Below, piece after piece: positions 44,474 to 53,999 of a stretch of 64,000 bases of DNA. The position numbers and the translations under genes are program-made. Within the stretch, counting starts at the first letter, position 1. Each line of letters begins with the position of its first letter. A model generated the notes under the pieces. That model did not search any database. It was given only the letters and a program-made list of their open reading frames with translations, and was not told the DNA's origin. Source of the stretch: Planctomycetota bacterium (GTDB lineage: Bacteria > Planctomycetota > Phycisphaerae > Phycisphaerales > UBA1924); contig JBCBSM010000001.1 in assembly GCA_039819165.1 (NCBI GenBank), positions 1,612,001 to 1,676,000 of the forward strand, read 5' to 3'.

Positions 44474-45417
44474 ATCCACTGTGCTCCATCCTTATCATCA
44501 GCTACAACACCCGCGAGATGACGCTTGCGTGCGTGCGATCGGTGTTCGAGCAGGCGGAGACCGACGCATTCGAGGTGATCGTGCTCGACAACGCGTCGAA
44601 TGACGGCTCGGACGAGGCGCTCGCCGACGAGTTCGGTGATCGCATCCGGCTGATCGAGTCGAGCGAGAATGTCGGATTTGCTGGTGGGAATAACGAGGCG
44701 GCCAGGCACGCCCGCGGCGAATACCTGCTCCTGCTCAACCCCGACACGGTGGTGCTCGACCACGCCATCGATCGGCTCCTCGACTTCGCCAACGCGCATC
44801 CGGACGCACGCATCTGGGGTTGCCGCACGGTGTATGCGGATGGTTCGCTGAATCCGGGATCGTGCTGGGGCCGGCAGACTCTGTGGAGCTTGCTGTCCCG
44901 CGTCGTCGGGCTCACCACATTGTTCCCGCGATCACGGGTGCTCAACCCCGAAGCCATCGGCGGGTGGGACCGGCGAGATACGCGTAGCGTCGATATCGTC
45001 ACCGGGTGCTGCTTGCTCATCAAGGCGGAGTTCTGGAATGCGCTCGGCGGCTTCAATCTGGACTACTTCATGTACGGCGAGGAGGCCGACCTGTGCTATC
45101 GGGCGCGCAGGCTCGGGGCCAATCCCATGATCACGCCCACTGCCCAGATCGTGCACCACGGAGGCGCATCCGAAACCGTGCGGGCGGACAAGCTCAAGCG
45201 ACTGCTCGCCGCAAAGGCCCTGCTGATCCGCCACCACTTTCGCCCCGCGCACCGATCCCTGGGACTCGTGCTGCTCGCCTGCTGGCCGCTATCACGCTGG
45301 CTTGCCCACCGCGTGGCCGCGTTCGCGCGGCCGTCATCGAAGCTCTCCGCACAGGTGTGGCGCACCGTCTGGGTTTCGCGAAGAACATGGATACGGGGCG
45401 CGTTCGAGCGTGCCTAG
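44470..45417 (+). CDS. glycosyltransferase family 2 (WbbL-type)
   Basis: A 315-residue enzyme of the rhamnosyltransferase-like GT2 group. It has CSILIISYNTREMTLACVRS, VLDNASNDGSDE, FAGGNNEAARHARGEYLLLLNPDT, GCCLLIKAEFWNALGGFNLDYFMYGEEADLCYR and GGASETVRADK in order. The C-terminus has the pattern WPLSR, VWR.VW..RR.W.RG, which recurs in a truncated copy at 51178-51549. ATG 44470 overlaps the previous stop. Confidence 0.85.
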   Translation: MNPLCSILIISYNTREMTLACVRSVFEQAETDAFEVIVLDNASNDGSDEALADEFGDRIRLIESSENVGFAGGNNEAARHARGEYLLLLNPDTVVLDHAIDRLLDFANAHPDARIWGCRTVYADGSLNPGSCWGRQTLWSLLSRVVGLTTLFPRSRVLNPEAIGGWDRRDTRSVDIVTGCCLLIKAEFWNALGGFNLDYFMYGEEADLCYRARRLGANPMITPTAQIVHHGGASETVRADKLKRLLAAKALLIRHHFRPAHRSLGLVLLACWPLSRWLAHRVAAFARPSSKLSAQVWRTVWVSRRTWIRGAFERA

Positions 45418-45438
45418 CGCGAGCCGAGTACACGAGCC

Positions 45439-46389
45439 ATGGCGCTGATCCCACGGATTGTCCTCTACCACGACGTCTGCTCGGACCCCGGTGATGCGGT
45501 CCGGGGCCTCGGCGTCAGCACGCCCGTGGAGCTGTTCCGGGAACACATCGAGTGGTTCTGCGAGCACTACACGCCTATTTCGCTTGCCCAGCTCCGCTCC
45601 GGCGAACTCGATCTCATTGCAACCAGGAAACGCCCACCGCTCCTGATTACCTTCGATGACTGCTATCGGAGCGTCCCGCGTGTTGCCGGGCCGATCCTGA
45701 AGAAGCTCGGAGTTCCGGCATTGTTCTTCGTGAATAGCGCCCCAATCGTAGATCGGCGTCCGCTGCTCGATAACTTGCTGTGCTTGATCGCGGCATGCCG
45801 AGGCCTGCGGACGGCGTCATCGTTCGTGGCGCCGGATTCCGCGCCCGCCGAGACCATCGGCGAATTAGTCGGGGCAAGGGTGTCGGGCCTCTCCTACGGA
45901 TCTCGGCAGTCGCTGATCGATCGATTGGTGGGTGCCGCCGCGATCGCCGAAGCACGGGCCATCATGGACTCGGACGTCTATTGCGACCTCCAAGACCTCG
46001 CCGCGTGCAAGGATTACGGGATCGATCTTGGCAACCACACGCACAGCCACCCCCACATGCGATGTCTCGATGCCGCGGACTTCGACCTCGAAATAGGGAC
46101 GCCGGGAAAACTGGTGCATACGGAGCTATCGGGATACGCCGACGCGTTCAGCGTCCCGTATGGCTCCCGCGAGGACGCCACGCCCGCCATCCTTGATTCC
46201 CTGGATAGGCAGGGCGTACGCGATGTCTTCCTCGTGCATTCGGTGCGCAATCGCGCCGCGCCCACGGCGGGTGCGTGGTACCGCACGAGCCTGGTCCGTG
46301 ATCCCGTCTCAAGCCTGAGGAAGCGGATCGAGTGGCTTCCCAGGATTCGGCAGTGCCGCGATGCCATCCGAAAGGGCGCGCACCGATGA
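45439..46389 (+). CDS. polysaccharide deacetylase
   Basis: A 316-residue NodB-type metal-dependent deacetylase. Motif 1 is TFDD (71-74), motif 2 is HTHSH (200-204), and SVPYGSRED is motif 3. It removes N- or O-acetyl groups from a glycan or peptidoglycan. No signal peptide is seen, so it may act in the cytoplasm on a lipid-linked precursor. ATG 45439; the stop overlaps the formyltransferase start as ATGA. Confidence 0.85.
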   Translation: MALIPRIVLYHDVCSDPGDAVRGLGVSTPVELFREHIEWFCEHYTPISLAQLRSGELDLIATRKRPPLLITFDDCYRSVPRVAGPILKKLGVPALFFVNSAPIVDRRPLLDNLLCLIAACRGLRTASSFVAPDSAPAETIGELVGARVSGLSYGSRQSLIDRLVGAAAIAEARAIMDSDVYCDLQDLAACKDYGIDLGNHTHSHPHMRCLDAADFDLEIGTPGKLVHTELSGYADAFSVPYGSREDATPAILDSLDRQGVRDVFLVHSVRNRAAPTAGAWYRTSLVRDPVSSLRKRIEWLPRIRQCRDAIRKGAHR

Positions 46390-47192
46390 CGACCCAACCG
46401 GTCCAGACGGTGGTGCTGCTCACGCGCGATGGTCTCGAGCACCGTTACGTGGCCGCGAAGCTGCGTGAGGTGTGCCCGGAGCTGGTCATCATCCTCGAGT
46501 CCGGCGGGCCGTCTCGGCGCTGGCATCGATTCGCCAAGCTGCCCCTTCGTGTCCAGGTGTCTCGGCTATGCCGCAAGTGCCTGCTGAAGCTTCTTCGGGA
46601 TGCTCCGCGGCGAGAGGCCGTCCTGCGGTCCCGGCTGGGTTCCGATTGCTCGGACAGCCTTGCGGATGTCGCGGCCTCGTCCGTCCAGTCGTGGCGGGGG
46701 CAGCCCGCGACTACCGCGGTCCAGCGGCTCGGCCCCGACCTGCTCCTGGTGTACGGAACCTCGATCGTCCCCGATGTTGTCCTGGGGCACGCCCGGGTGA
46801 TTGCACTGAACATGCACACCGGCGTGTCGCCTCGGTACCGGGGTGCGGATTGTGCATTCTGGCCCCTGGCGAACAGGGAGCCCCAGTGGCTCGGCGCGAG
46901 CGTTCACCAGTGCACCTCGAGGCTCGATGGCGGCCGCTTATTCGAGACCTCTCGCGCCAATCTGGAGCGGGTCTCGTGCGTCCACTCGGCCTTTGCCGAG
47001 TGCGTGATAGCCGGATCGCAGATCTACGCGCAGGTCGTCGGGCAACTCGTGGCTGGAGAGCAGGTGTCCTCGATCGAGCAGGATCTCGCAACCGGCAGGG
47101 AGTACAGATCCTTCATGCGGGGCCTGAGTGCCGAAGTCAGAGCGCGGATCTTTGTTCGGTCGCTGCGCACCGGGCGGCGTGCAGCGAGATGA
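46386..47192 (+). CDS. formyltransferase-family protein (sugar N-formyltransferase-like)
   Basis: A 268-residue enzyme. The formyltransferase triad fits Asn142 and His144 (LNMHTGVSPRYRG) with Asp182 (SRLDGG). It lacks the N-terminal length of tRNA-fMet transferases and sits in a glycan cluster, so a sugar amine is a likely acceptor. Its coupling by ATGA to a deacetylase is meaningful: deacetylation would expose the amine to be formylated (inference). Confidence 0.75.
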   Translation: MTTQPVQTVVLLTRDGLEHRYVAAKLREVCPELVIILESGGPSRRWHRFAKLPLRVQVSRLCRKCLLKLLRDAPRREAVLRSRLGSDCSDSLADVAASSVQSWRGQPATTAVQRLGPDLLLVYGTSIVPDVVLGHARVIALNMHTGVSPRYRGADCAFWPLANREPQWLGASVHQCTSRLDGGRLFETSRANLERVSCVHSAFAECVIAGSQIYAQVVGQLVAGEQVSSIEQDLATGREYRSFMRGLSAEVRARIFVRSLRTGRRAAR

Positions 47193-47669
47193 AGGCGTCC
47201 GAGCAGTGCAGGTACGGGCAGCGTGGTGCCCGTGGCCTCCGAGAATATCCCTGAGCGCCCGCGCGCCCGGAGCACACCACTCCGGATAGAGAACCATGGC
47301 GTCGACCGAATTCGCGTGCGTCGCGGTCCGACCGATCTCAACTCCTGGTTTGTGCCGACCAATTCCGAACGTCGGTGCGGCTGGTCCGACCTCGTGGCTC
47401 GGGAGCTTTCGTGGCTGGTCCCGGCCACTTCACGCATCCTCATCTGCAAAGAACGCTTCAAGCCTGGAGCCACATGTTTGGTATCTGTCCTCGGTCTAGT
47501 CGCCCCGGAGCGGGATCGATGATCGTCCGGTCCGATGATCCTGCGAACCGCGGCGGCGACCGATAGAAGCTCAGCGGACGCCCGGGGCTCTCGGTCTATG
47601 CTCCGGCGGGGCGGAGCGGGAGAGTTTTGGGAGACTCGGGGCGCGACCGCGGCTGCAGAGAGCGACTCC
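47193..47669. other. 477-base region without a recognisable gene; one weak hairpin
   Basis: CCGGAG/CTCCGG at 47267-47272 and 47280-47285 forms a 6-bp stem with a 7-base loop 75 bases after the formyltransferase stop and may terminate transcription. The rest shows no motif. A new promoter for the flippase gene is expected here but I cannot place it. Confidence 0.35.
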
Positions 47670-49301
47670 GTGACCGGCGATGCCTCCCCCCAAGCCATGC
47701 CTCCCGCTCCCGTCGCGCCGGCGGCCGTTGATCGCTTCGGCCCGTCGCTGTCCGCCACCGATCGCAAGGCCGATCTGAATCGCCGTGCCGCCCGAGGCGG
47801 CGTGGTCACGCTCTCGGGCCAGGCGCTGCGGCTGATCGTCCAGATCGGTTCGACGATGGTGCTCGCGCGGCTGCTCACCCCGGGCGACTTCGGCTTGGTC
47901 GCGATGGGGCTGACGGCCACGAGCTTCGCGATGGTCTTCAAGGACGCAGGCCTGAGCATCGCGACCATCCAGCGGGCCGAGGTCTCCCACGAACAGATCT
48001 CGAACCTCTTCTGGGCCAACGTGGTGATCTCGGCGGCGCTTATGCTGGTGGTGGCGGCGCTCTCGCCGCTCGTGGCGATGTTCTACCAGCAACCCGCCCT
48101 CATCGGCGTGACCACCGGGCTGTCCCTCGTGTTCGTGTTCGGCGGTCTGGCCGTGCAGCACAAGGCCATATTGACCCGGCAGATGCGCTTCGGTGCGCTC
48201 ACGGGCGTGGTGATCGGCTCGCAGGCGGGCGGGGTTGCCGTCGCGATCGCCATGGCGATCGCCGGCTTTGGCTACTGGTCGCTGGTCGGCCTGGCGGTGG
48301 GACAGGCCGCCGTCGAGTGCGTGCTGGTCTGGCTGCTGTGCGATTGGAAGCCCGGCCGCCCGCAGCGGGGCGTGGGCACCAAGTCGATGATCCACTTCGG
48401 TAGCTTCCTGACGGCCTTCAACGTGCTGAATTATGCAACTCGGAACGCCGACAACGTGATGCTGGGCGCCATCTGGGGCGCCTCGCAGTTGGGGATCTAC
48501 AGCAAGGCCTACGCGCTGCTGCTGCTGCCGCTGCGGCAGATCAACGCGCCGATCGCGTCGGTTTCCGTACCGGCGCTCAGCCGGCTGCAGGACGAGCCCG
48601 AGGCGTTCCGGCAGTTCTACCAGCGTATGGTCCGGCTCATCTCGTACGCCACGATGCCGCTCGTCGTCGTGCTCGCGGTGCTGGCCGAGGAGATCACCGG
48701 CGTCGTGCTCGGGCCGGGCTGGGAGGAGAGCGCGGTGGTGTTCCGCGTGCTGGCGTTCTTCGGCGTGGTGCAGTCCGTGTCGGTCACGACGGGCTGGGTG
48801 CTTACGTCCCTGGGCAATTCTCGCCGCATGTTCGAGTGGAACGTCATTGGCACGCCGACGATCGTCATCGCGTTCGCGCTCGGCCTGCCGTACGGGGCGT
48901 ACGGCGTGGCGCTGGCCGCCACGATCGCCGCGCTGGTGCTGTCGGTGCCGCAGATCTTCTACGCGTTCCGGGGCACGCCGGCGTCGATGGCCGATATCGT
49001 GCGGGCCTCGGGCCCGCCGCTGATCCTGGCGATGGCGATCTTCGGCACCGGCGAGACGGCCCGGCGGCTGGCGGCGCCGCACGTCGCGGAGATTGCCGCG
49101 TCGATCGCCTCTTCGACGCAGGCCATCACCTTGCCCGTCGGGATCCTCCGCCACGGACTCTCCTCGATCATCGTCGGCGTGGTGGCGGCGGGCCTCATGG
49201 GCCTGTGGTTCGCGCTGCTGCCCTCGGCGCGGGAGGAGGTCGGCATGGCCGTCCGCATGCTCCGCAAGCGAAAGAGCCCCGCCGGAGGAGATGTCCCGTG
49301 A
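47670..49301 (+). CDS. polysaccharide flippase (Wzx/MOP family)
   Basis: A roughly 543-residue transporter with about 12-14 helices. The signature of the MATE/Wzx group is at the start of the membrane part: [44 protein letters not shown], and later [46 protein letters not shown]. It flips lipid-linked repeat units across the membrane. The start is uncertain: GTG 47670 is used, with ATG 47697 and ATG 47598 also in frame. The stop overlaps the acetyltransferase start as GTGA. Confidence 0.85.
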   Translation: MTGDASPQAMPPAPVAPAAVDRFGPSLSATDRKADLNRRAARGGVVTLSGQALRLIVQIGSTMVLARLLTPGDFGLVAMGLTATSFAMVFKDAGLSIATIQRAEVSHEQISNLFWANVVISAALMLVVAALSPLVAMFYQQPALIGVTTGLSLVFVFGGLAVQHKAILTRQMRFGALTGVVIGSQAGGVAVAIAMAIAGFGYWSLVGLAVGQAAVECVLVWLLCDWKPGRPQRGVGTKSMIHFGSFLTAFNVLNYATRNADNVMLGAIWGASQLGIYSKAYALLLLPLRQINAPIASVSVPALSRLQDEPEAFRQFYQRMVRLISYATMPLVVVLAVLAEEITGVVLGPGWEESAVVFRVLAFFGVVQSVSVTTGWVLTSLGNSRRMFEWNVIGTPTIVIAFALGLPYGAYGVALAATIAALVLSVPQIFYAFRGTPASMADIVRASGPPLILAMAIFGTGETARRLAAPHVAEIAASIASSTQAITLPVGILRHGLSSIIVGVVAAGLMGLWFALLPSAREEVGMAVRMLRKRKSPAGGDVP

Positions 49302-50002
49302 TCGCCGCCGCCCTGCGCTCGGCCCGCCGGATGCTGCTGCCCTCGGAGCTGCGGCGGCAGATGGCCATCCGCCGCATGCGGCGGGAGCACGGCGTGCACT
49401 TCTCGGGCGTCGACGGTCCAGTCGTGATCCGCCGCACGACGTTCGCCCGGCATTGCCGCTTGGCGACGCCGGTGCACCTGCAGGGGTGCACGCTGGGCCA
49501 GTACTCGTATGTCGAGCCGTACTGCCGGATCACCGACACCGACATCGGCGCCTTCGTCTCGATCGCGCCGTTCGGCATCATCGGCCCGCCGTCGCACCCC
49601 ATCGATCGTGTTTCGACGCACCCGGCGTTCTACCTCGCCAACGATCGACTGGCGTACGACTTCGTCGAAACGCCCAGCGACCCGTCGGCCGGCGAGCGCA
49701 CGCGGATCGGCAGCGACGTGTGGATCGGCGCCCACGTGGTCGCCCGCCGCGGCGTCACCATCGGCCACGGCGCCATCATCGGGGCGGGGGCGGTCGTCGT
49801 CCGCGACGTACCGCCGTACGCCATCGCGGGCGGGGTGCCGGCACGGGTCATCCGACTGCGGTTCGACGAGCGGACGATCGAGCGGCTGCTGGAACTGGAA
49901 TGGTGGAACAAGGAGCCGGCGTGGCTGCGGGAGCACGCGTCGGAGTTCGTGCGCGGACCATCGGCGTTGTTCGACGCCCTCGGAGCCGGCACGGGGGACT
50001 AG
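49298..50002 (+). CDS. hexapeptide-repeat acyltransferase (CatB/xenobiotic acetyltransferase-like)
   Basis: A 234-residue left-handed beta-helix enzyme. The repeats [42 protein letters not shown] and [47 protein letters not shown] are characteristic; the His in SHPID is the usual catalytic residue. It probably O-acetylates a sugar. GTG 49298 has GGAGGAG 8 bases upstream and overlaps the flippase stop. Confidence 0.85.
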   Translation: MIAAALRSARRMLLPSELRRQMAIRRMRREHGVHFSGVDGPVVIRRTTFARHCRLATPVHLQGCTLGQYSYVEPYCRITDTDIGAFVSIAPFGIIGPPSHPIDRVSTHPAFYLANDRLAYDFVETPSDPSAGERTRIGSDVWIGAHVVARRGVTIGHGAIIGAGAVVVRDVPPYAIAGGVPARVIRLRFDERTIERLLELEWWNKEPAWLREHASEFVRGPSALFDALGAGTGD

Positions 50003-50037
50003 CGCACCGTGGTGCAGGGGGACGAACCTTGGGCCAG

Positions 50038-50994
50038 ATGTACTACCGAAGCGTCGCCGACATGAACGAGGTCATCCTCCGCGGGCTGCCGCGCATACCC
50101 CAGGAGATCGACCTCGTCGTCGGCATCCCGCGGAGCGGCCTGCTGGCGGCCAACATGGTGTCGCTCTACATGAATCGCCCGCTGACCGACCTCAAGGGGC
50201 TGGAGGAGGGCCGGTTGCTCGGCAAGGGCAAGCGCCGCATCCCGGGCTACGACGACATCGCCATCGAGAACGCCAAGCGCATCTTGGTCGTGGACGACTG
50301 CGTCAGCCAGGGCACCGAGATGAACCGGGCCCGCGAGTACATCCGCGGGCTGGGCCTGGCCGACAAGGCGATCTTCCTGACGGTGTTCAGCTTCCCCGAG
50401 CACCCCGAGGCCGCCGACATCGTGCTGCAGGAGATCCCAAGGCCCATGTGCTTCCAGTGGTCCTTCCTGCACACGCGCGAGCTGGCGGCGTTCGCGTTGG
50501 ATATCGACGGGCTCATCTGCCGGGACGCGACAAAGGAAGAGGACGACGACGGCGAGCGATACCTGCGATTCCTCGAGCACGCCGACCCTCTGCTGCTGCC
50601 CACCATGCCCGTCGGCTGGCTGGTAACCAGCCGGCTGGAAAAGTACCGCCCCCAGACCGAGGCGTGGATGCGGCGGCACAACGTCGAGTACGACAAGCTC
50701 ATCATGCTCGACGTGCCCACCAAGGCCGATCGCGAGCGGCCCGGATTCCACGCGCAGTACAAGGCCGACGCCTACAAGGCCATCGACGCCAAGCTGTTCG
50801 TCGAGAGCTCGGCGGGCCTCGCCGACGAGATCGCCCGCCTATCGGGCAAGCCGGCGATGTGCCTGACGAGCAATCGCGTCATTGGCTCGCCCGAGATGGA
50901 GAGACGCGAGGCGGCAATGCTCCGCCGGCGACACCTGATCCGGCGGATGAGATCGCGAATCAAGCGGACCGTGCTCGGCCGCGGACGGCGCTAG
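50038..50994 (+). CDS. phosphoribosyltransferase-HAD fusion
   Basis: A 318-residue protein with a phosphoribosyltransferase-type N-terminus (EIDLVVGIPRSGLLAANMVSLYMN, and the PRPP loop VVDDCVSQGTEM at 84-95). A HAD-like part follows from about residue 150 (FALDIDGLICRD, with Asp155 and Asp157). The combination has no clear single function; in glycan clusters it may process nucleotide or sugar-phosphate intermediates. ATG 50038 is used; TTG 50029, preceded by GGGGGA, is an alternative. Confidence 0.7.
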   Translation: MYYRSVADMNEVILRGLPRIPQEIDLVVGIPRSGLLAANMVSLYMNRPLTDLKGLEEGRLLGKGKRRIPGYDDIAIENAKRILVVDDCVSQGTEMNRAREYIRGLGLADKAIFLTVFSFPEHPEAADIVLQEIPRPMCFQWSFLHTRELAAFALDIDGLICRDATKEEDDDGERYLRFLEHADPLLLPTMPVGWLVTSRLEKYRPQTEAWMRRHNVEYDKLIMLDVPTKADRERPGFHAQYKADAYKAIDAKLFVESSAGLADEIARLSGKPAMCLTSNRVIGSPEMERREAAMLRRRHLIRRMRSRIKRTVLGRGRR

Positions 50995-51106
50995 GCCGGC
51001 TACCCCCAACCGGATGCACGCAGGCAGTATGGACGCCAGGATCGAGCAATATTCGGCGTTGGCACACGCGTTCGTCGCGTCGCACCAGGCCGGTCCCGGC
51101 TGGGCC

Positions 51107-51142
51107 CGGCGGGCGCGGCGGGCGCGGCGGGCGCGGCGGGCG
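51107..51142. repeat. four perfect copies of a 9-base tandem repeat (CGGCGGGCG)
   Basis: Four identical units lie back to back in the gene-poor stretch between the HAD fusion and the GT2 remnant. A GC-rich tandem of this kind suggests slippage. No protein-coding meaning is evident. Confidence 0.7.
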
Positions 51143-51177
51143 TGGATCGAACGCGTGAGCAATGATCCGAGGCCGGC

Positions 51178-51549
51178 ATGCGATCGGACTGGCCGGTGAC
51201 CTCCATCCGGCCGATGCCCAGCCAGCCCCCCATGATCTCCATCATGATCGCCAGCTCCAGCTCGAAGAAGATGGCGACCGCGTGCCTGCGGTCGACCTTC
51301 GAGCAAACCGCGTTGACGCCGCCCGACTCCATCGTCCTCGCCAGCCCGTTGTGCCGGCGGCGGGTGTCGCCGTGGGCCTTGGCCTCCATCGCCGCGTGGC
51401 CCCTGTCGAGGCTGATCGCGATCACGCTCACGAGGCCGCTCGGCCGCGGCGGTGAGGCGCCGCCCGTGTGGCGAGAGGTCTGGGCGGTGCGGCGAGACTG
51501 GCTCCGCGGATACGCCGCGGCGGCGCCGAGCACCGGAGCACCATCGTGA
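51178..51549 (+). pseudogene. C-terminal remnant of a GT2 (WbbL-type) glycosyltransferase
   Basis: The last 45 residues show the same pattern (A.WPLSR, VWR.VW..RR.W.RG) as the C-terminus of the GT2 at 44470-45417, whereas the GT-A catalytic part is missing. The frame ends in GTGA overlapping the ALG14 start, as a real operon gene would. An in-frame stop at 51163 cuts the frame just upstream. It is best read as a deleted GT2 whose 3' end still couples to ALG14. I could not find the missing part in the other frames nearby. Confidence 0.4.
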
Positions 51550-52016
51550 GCGGCCCTCCCACGCCGGCAGGGCCACGCGTGCTCGCGATCGCCTCGGGCG
51601 GCGGGCACTGGGTGCAGCTGCTGCGGCTGCGGCCGGCGTGGGAGGGCTGCCGCGTGACGTACGTGAGCGTCCGCCCGGGCTACGCCGACGACGTGCCGGG
51701 TGAGCGATTCAGGACCATCAACGACGCCACGCGGTGGGACAAGCTGGGCCTGGTGCAGATGGCCATCCGCCTCGCCTGGATCATGCTGCGCGTGCGGCCG
51801 CACGCCGTGGTCTCGACCGGCGCGGCTCCGGGCTATTTCGCCATCCGCCTGGGCAGGCTGCTCGGCGCCCGCACGATCTGGATCGACAGCATCGCCAACG
51901 TCGAGGAGATGTCGATGACCGGGCAGCTCGTCCGCCGGCACGCAACGCTCTGGCTGACGCAGTGGCCGCACCTGGCGAGCGCGGACGGCCCGGCGCACGA
52001 GGGATCGGTGCTGTGA
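51546..52016 (+). CDS. ALG14/PssD-like glycosyltransferase subunit
   Basis: A 156-residue membrane-anchoring half of a split GT. LAIASGGGHWVQLLRLRPAW near the start is the ALG14 family signature, with RPHAVVSTGAAPGYFAIRLGRLLGARTIWIDSIAN after it. Together with the next gene it forms a two-part glycosyltransferase as in PssD/PssE. GTG 51546 and its own stop both overlap neighbours. Confidence 0.8.
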   Translation: MSGPPTPAGPRVLAIASGGGHWVQLLRLRPAWEGCRVTYVSVRPGYADDVPGERFRTINDATRWDKLGLVQMAIRLAWIMLRVRPHAVVSTGAAPGYFAIRLGRLLGARTIWIDSIANVEEMSMTGQLVRRHATLWLTQWPHLASADGPAHEGSVL

Positions 52017-52495
52017 TCTTCGTGACGGTGGGCGCACAGATGGCCTTCGACCGCCTGGTGGAGGCCGTCGATGAGTGGGCGGGCGCGACCGGCCGCGGGG
52101 ACGTCTTCGCCCAGATCGGCCCGACCGACCTGGAGCCCCGGCACGTGCCCTTCGAGCGTTTCCTCGAGCCGCCGGCGTTCCGGGCCAAGGCCGAGGCCGC
52201 CACGGTGATCGTCGCCCACGCGGGCATGGGCTCGATCCTGACGGCGCTGACCATGGGCACGCCGATCCTGGTCATGCCGAGGCGGGGCGATCTCCGCGAG
52301 ACCCGCAACGACCACCAGGTCGCGACCGCGAGGCGGCTGGGCGAGATGGGCCGCGTCGCCGTCGCGATGGACGAGGCCGAGCTCCGCCGGCGGCTGGACG
52401 CCATCGACGAGCTGGCCGACGGCGGCCGCATCGGAGCCCACGCCGAGGACGCGCTGCTCCGGGCCATCCGAGCCGAGATTCTCGGGCGAACCTGA
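52013..52495 (+). CDS. ALG13/PssE-like glycosyltransferase catalytic subunit
   Basis: A 160-residue GT28 C-terminal-type domain: IFVTVGAQMAFDRLVEAVDEW at the start and VIVAHAGMGSILTALTMGTPILVMPR, the nucleotide-sugar site. It pairs with the overlapping ALG14-like gene, the two giving one complete enzyme. GTG 52013 overlaps the previous stop. Confidence 0.8.
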   Translation: MIFVTVGAQMAFDRLVEAVDEWAGATGRGDVFAQIGPTDLEPRHVPFERFLEPPAFRAKAEAATVIVAHAGMGSILTALTMGTPILVMPRRGDLRETRNDHQVATARRLGEMGRVAVAMDEAELRRRLDAIDELADGGRIGAHAEDALLRAIRAEILGRT

Positions 52496-52624
52496 GCCCC
52501 CCGGCGATCGTCTGACGCGGGCGTTCCATACCGTTTCAAGACGGGTCGCGGAGGGGCCGACCGGGGTGTTGGGCTCGCCCCGTGGGCCGACGCTCGGGGC
52601 ACGCCAACGGGAGAAAAGCCGAAC

Positions 52625-53989
52625 ATGGGCAGCAGCACACTTTCGGAATCGGCGGCCGGCGAGCTGCACGAGCGGATCCGCAGCAACGCGGCGCTGGTGG
52701 GCGTTATCGGCCTGGGCTACGTCGGACTGCCGCTGGCGTCAAGCTTGCACCAGGGCGGCCTGCCCGTGCTGGGCTTCGATGTCGATCCCGAGAAGATCGA
52801 CGCGCTCGGCCGCGGCGAGAACTACCTCCGCCACCTCGGCGACCAGATGACCGCCGACCTCGCCGCCAGCGAGCGGTTCGCGGCCACCGCCGACTTCGCC
52901 CGGCTCGGCGAGGCCGACGCCGTCATCGTGTGCCTCCCCACGCCGCTGGGCCAGCACCACGAGCCCGACCTCAGCTACGTCGTGCAGGCGGGCGAGCAGA
53001 TCGGCCGCACGCTGCGGGCGGGGCAGCTCATCCTGCTCGAGTCCACGACCTATCCCGGCACCACGCGGGGCGAGTTCCTCGAGGCGATCCAGAAGACCGC
53101 CGCCGATCGCGGCGTCGATCTCGTGTGCGGGCGGGACTACTTCGTGGCCTACTCCCCCGAGCGGGAGGACCCGGGCCGCACCAGCCACACGACGAGCACC
53201 ATCCCCAAGCTGGTCGGCGGGCTGGACGAGGGCTCGACCGACCTGGCGATGGCGCTGTACGCCAAGGGCATCGAGAACCTGCACCGGGTCGACAGCGCCG
53301 AGATCGCCGAGGCCGCCAAGCTGCTCGAGAACATCTTCCGGGCGGTCAACATCGCGATGGTCAACGAGATGAAGCTCATCCTCACCAAGATGGGCATCGA
53401 CGTGTGGAAGGTCATCGAGGCGGCCAGCACCAAGCCCTTCGGGTTCATGCCCTTCTTCCCCGGCCCGGGGCTGGGCGGCCACTGCATCCCGATCGATCCG
53501 TTCTACCTGACGTGGAAGGCCCGCGAGTTCGGCCACGTCACGCGGTTCATCGAGCTGGCGGGCGAGATCAACCACGCCATGCCGGCCTACGTCGTCGATC
53601 GCACCGCCACCGCCCTCAACCAGAAGGGCAAGCCGCTGCACGGCTCCAAGGTGCTGGTGCTGGGGCTGAGCTACAAGCCCGACGTCGACGACACACGTGA
53701 GAGCCCGTCCTTCGAGGTCATCGAGCTGCTCCGCGAGCGGGGCGCCACGGTCGACTACAGCGATCCGCACGTGCCGAGGACCGTGCCCGTCCGCAAGCAC
53801 GACCTGCAGATGGAGTCGGTCGAGCTGACGCCGGGCGCGATCGCCTCGTACGATGCGGTGCTCGTCGTCACGAACCACGCCGCCTTCAACTATGCCGCCA
53901 TCGCCGAGCACGCCGCACTCGTGGTCGATTCCCGCAACGCGATGGCCGACCACGAGGCCGCCCTGGGCGACCGGCTGGTGAAGGCCTAG
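52625..53989 (+). CDS. nucleotide-sugar dehydrogenase (UDP-sugar 6-dehydrogenase)
   Basis: A 454-residue NAD-dependent enzyme that oxidises a UDP-hexose or UDP-HexNAc to the uronic acid. The cofactor site is VIGLGYVGLP (27-36), and the catalytic Cys287 is in GPGLGGHCIPIDPFYLTWKA. LGLSYKPDVDDTRESPSFEVIELL is the late signature. The WbpA/UDP-GlcNAc versus UDP-glucose specificity cannot be told from motifs. ATG 52625; GGGAG lies 13 bases upstream. A 129-base gap separates it from ALG13. Confidence 0.9.
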   Translation: MGSSTLSESAAGELHERIRSNAALVGVIGLGYVGLPLASSLHQGGLPVLGFDVDPEKIDALGRGENYLRHLGDQMTADLAASERFAATADFARLGEADAVIVCLPTPLGQHHEPDLSYVVQAGEQIGRTLRAGQLILLESTTYPGTTRGEFLEAIQKTAADRGVDLVCGRDYFVAYSPEREDPGRTSHTTSTIPKLVGGLDEGSTDLAMALYAKGIENLHRVDSAEIAEAAKLLENIFRAVNIAMVNEMKLILTKMGIDVWKVIEAASTKPFGFMPFFPGPGLGGHCIPIDPFYLTWKAREFGHVTRFIELAGEINHAMPAYVVDRTATALNQKGKPLHGSKVLVLGLSYKPDVDDTRESPSFEVIELLRERGATVDYSDPHVPRTVPVRKHDLQMESVELTPGAIASYDAVLVVTNHAAFNYAAIAEHAALVVDSRNAMADHEAALGDRLVKA

Positions 53990-53999
53990 CCCCGCACGC

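Noticed and set aside
51107-51142. CRISPR-like or satellite array
   Set aside because: Units are 9 bases long and adjacent, without spacers.
50995-51545. An intact gene on either strand between the HAD fusion and ALG14
   Set aside because: Only a short plus-strand frame with a GT2-like tail is supported; minus-strand frames show no family match.
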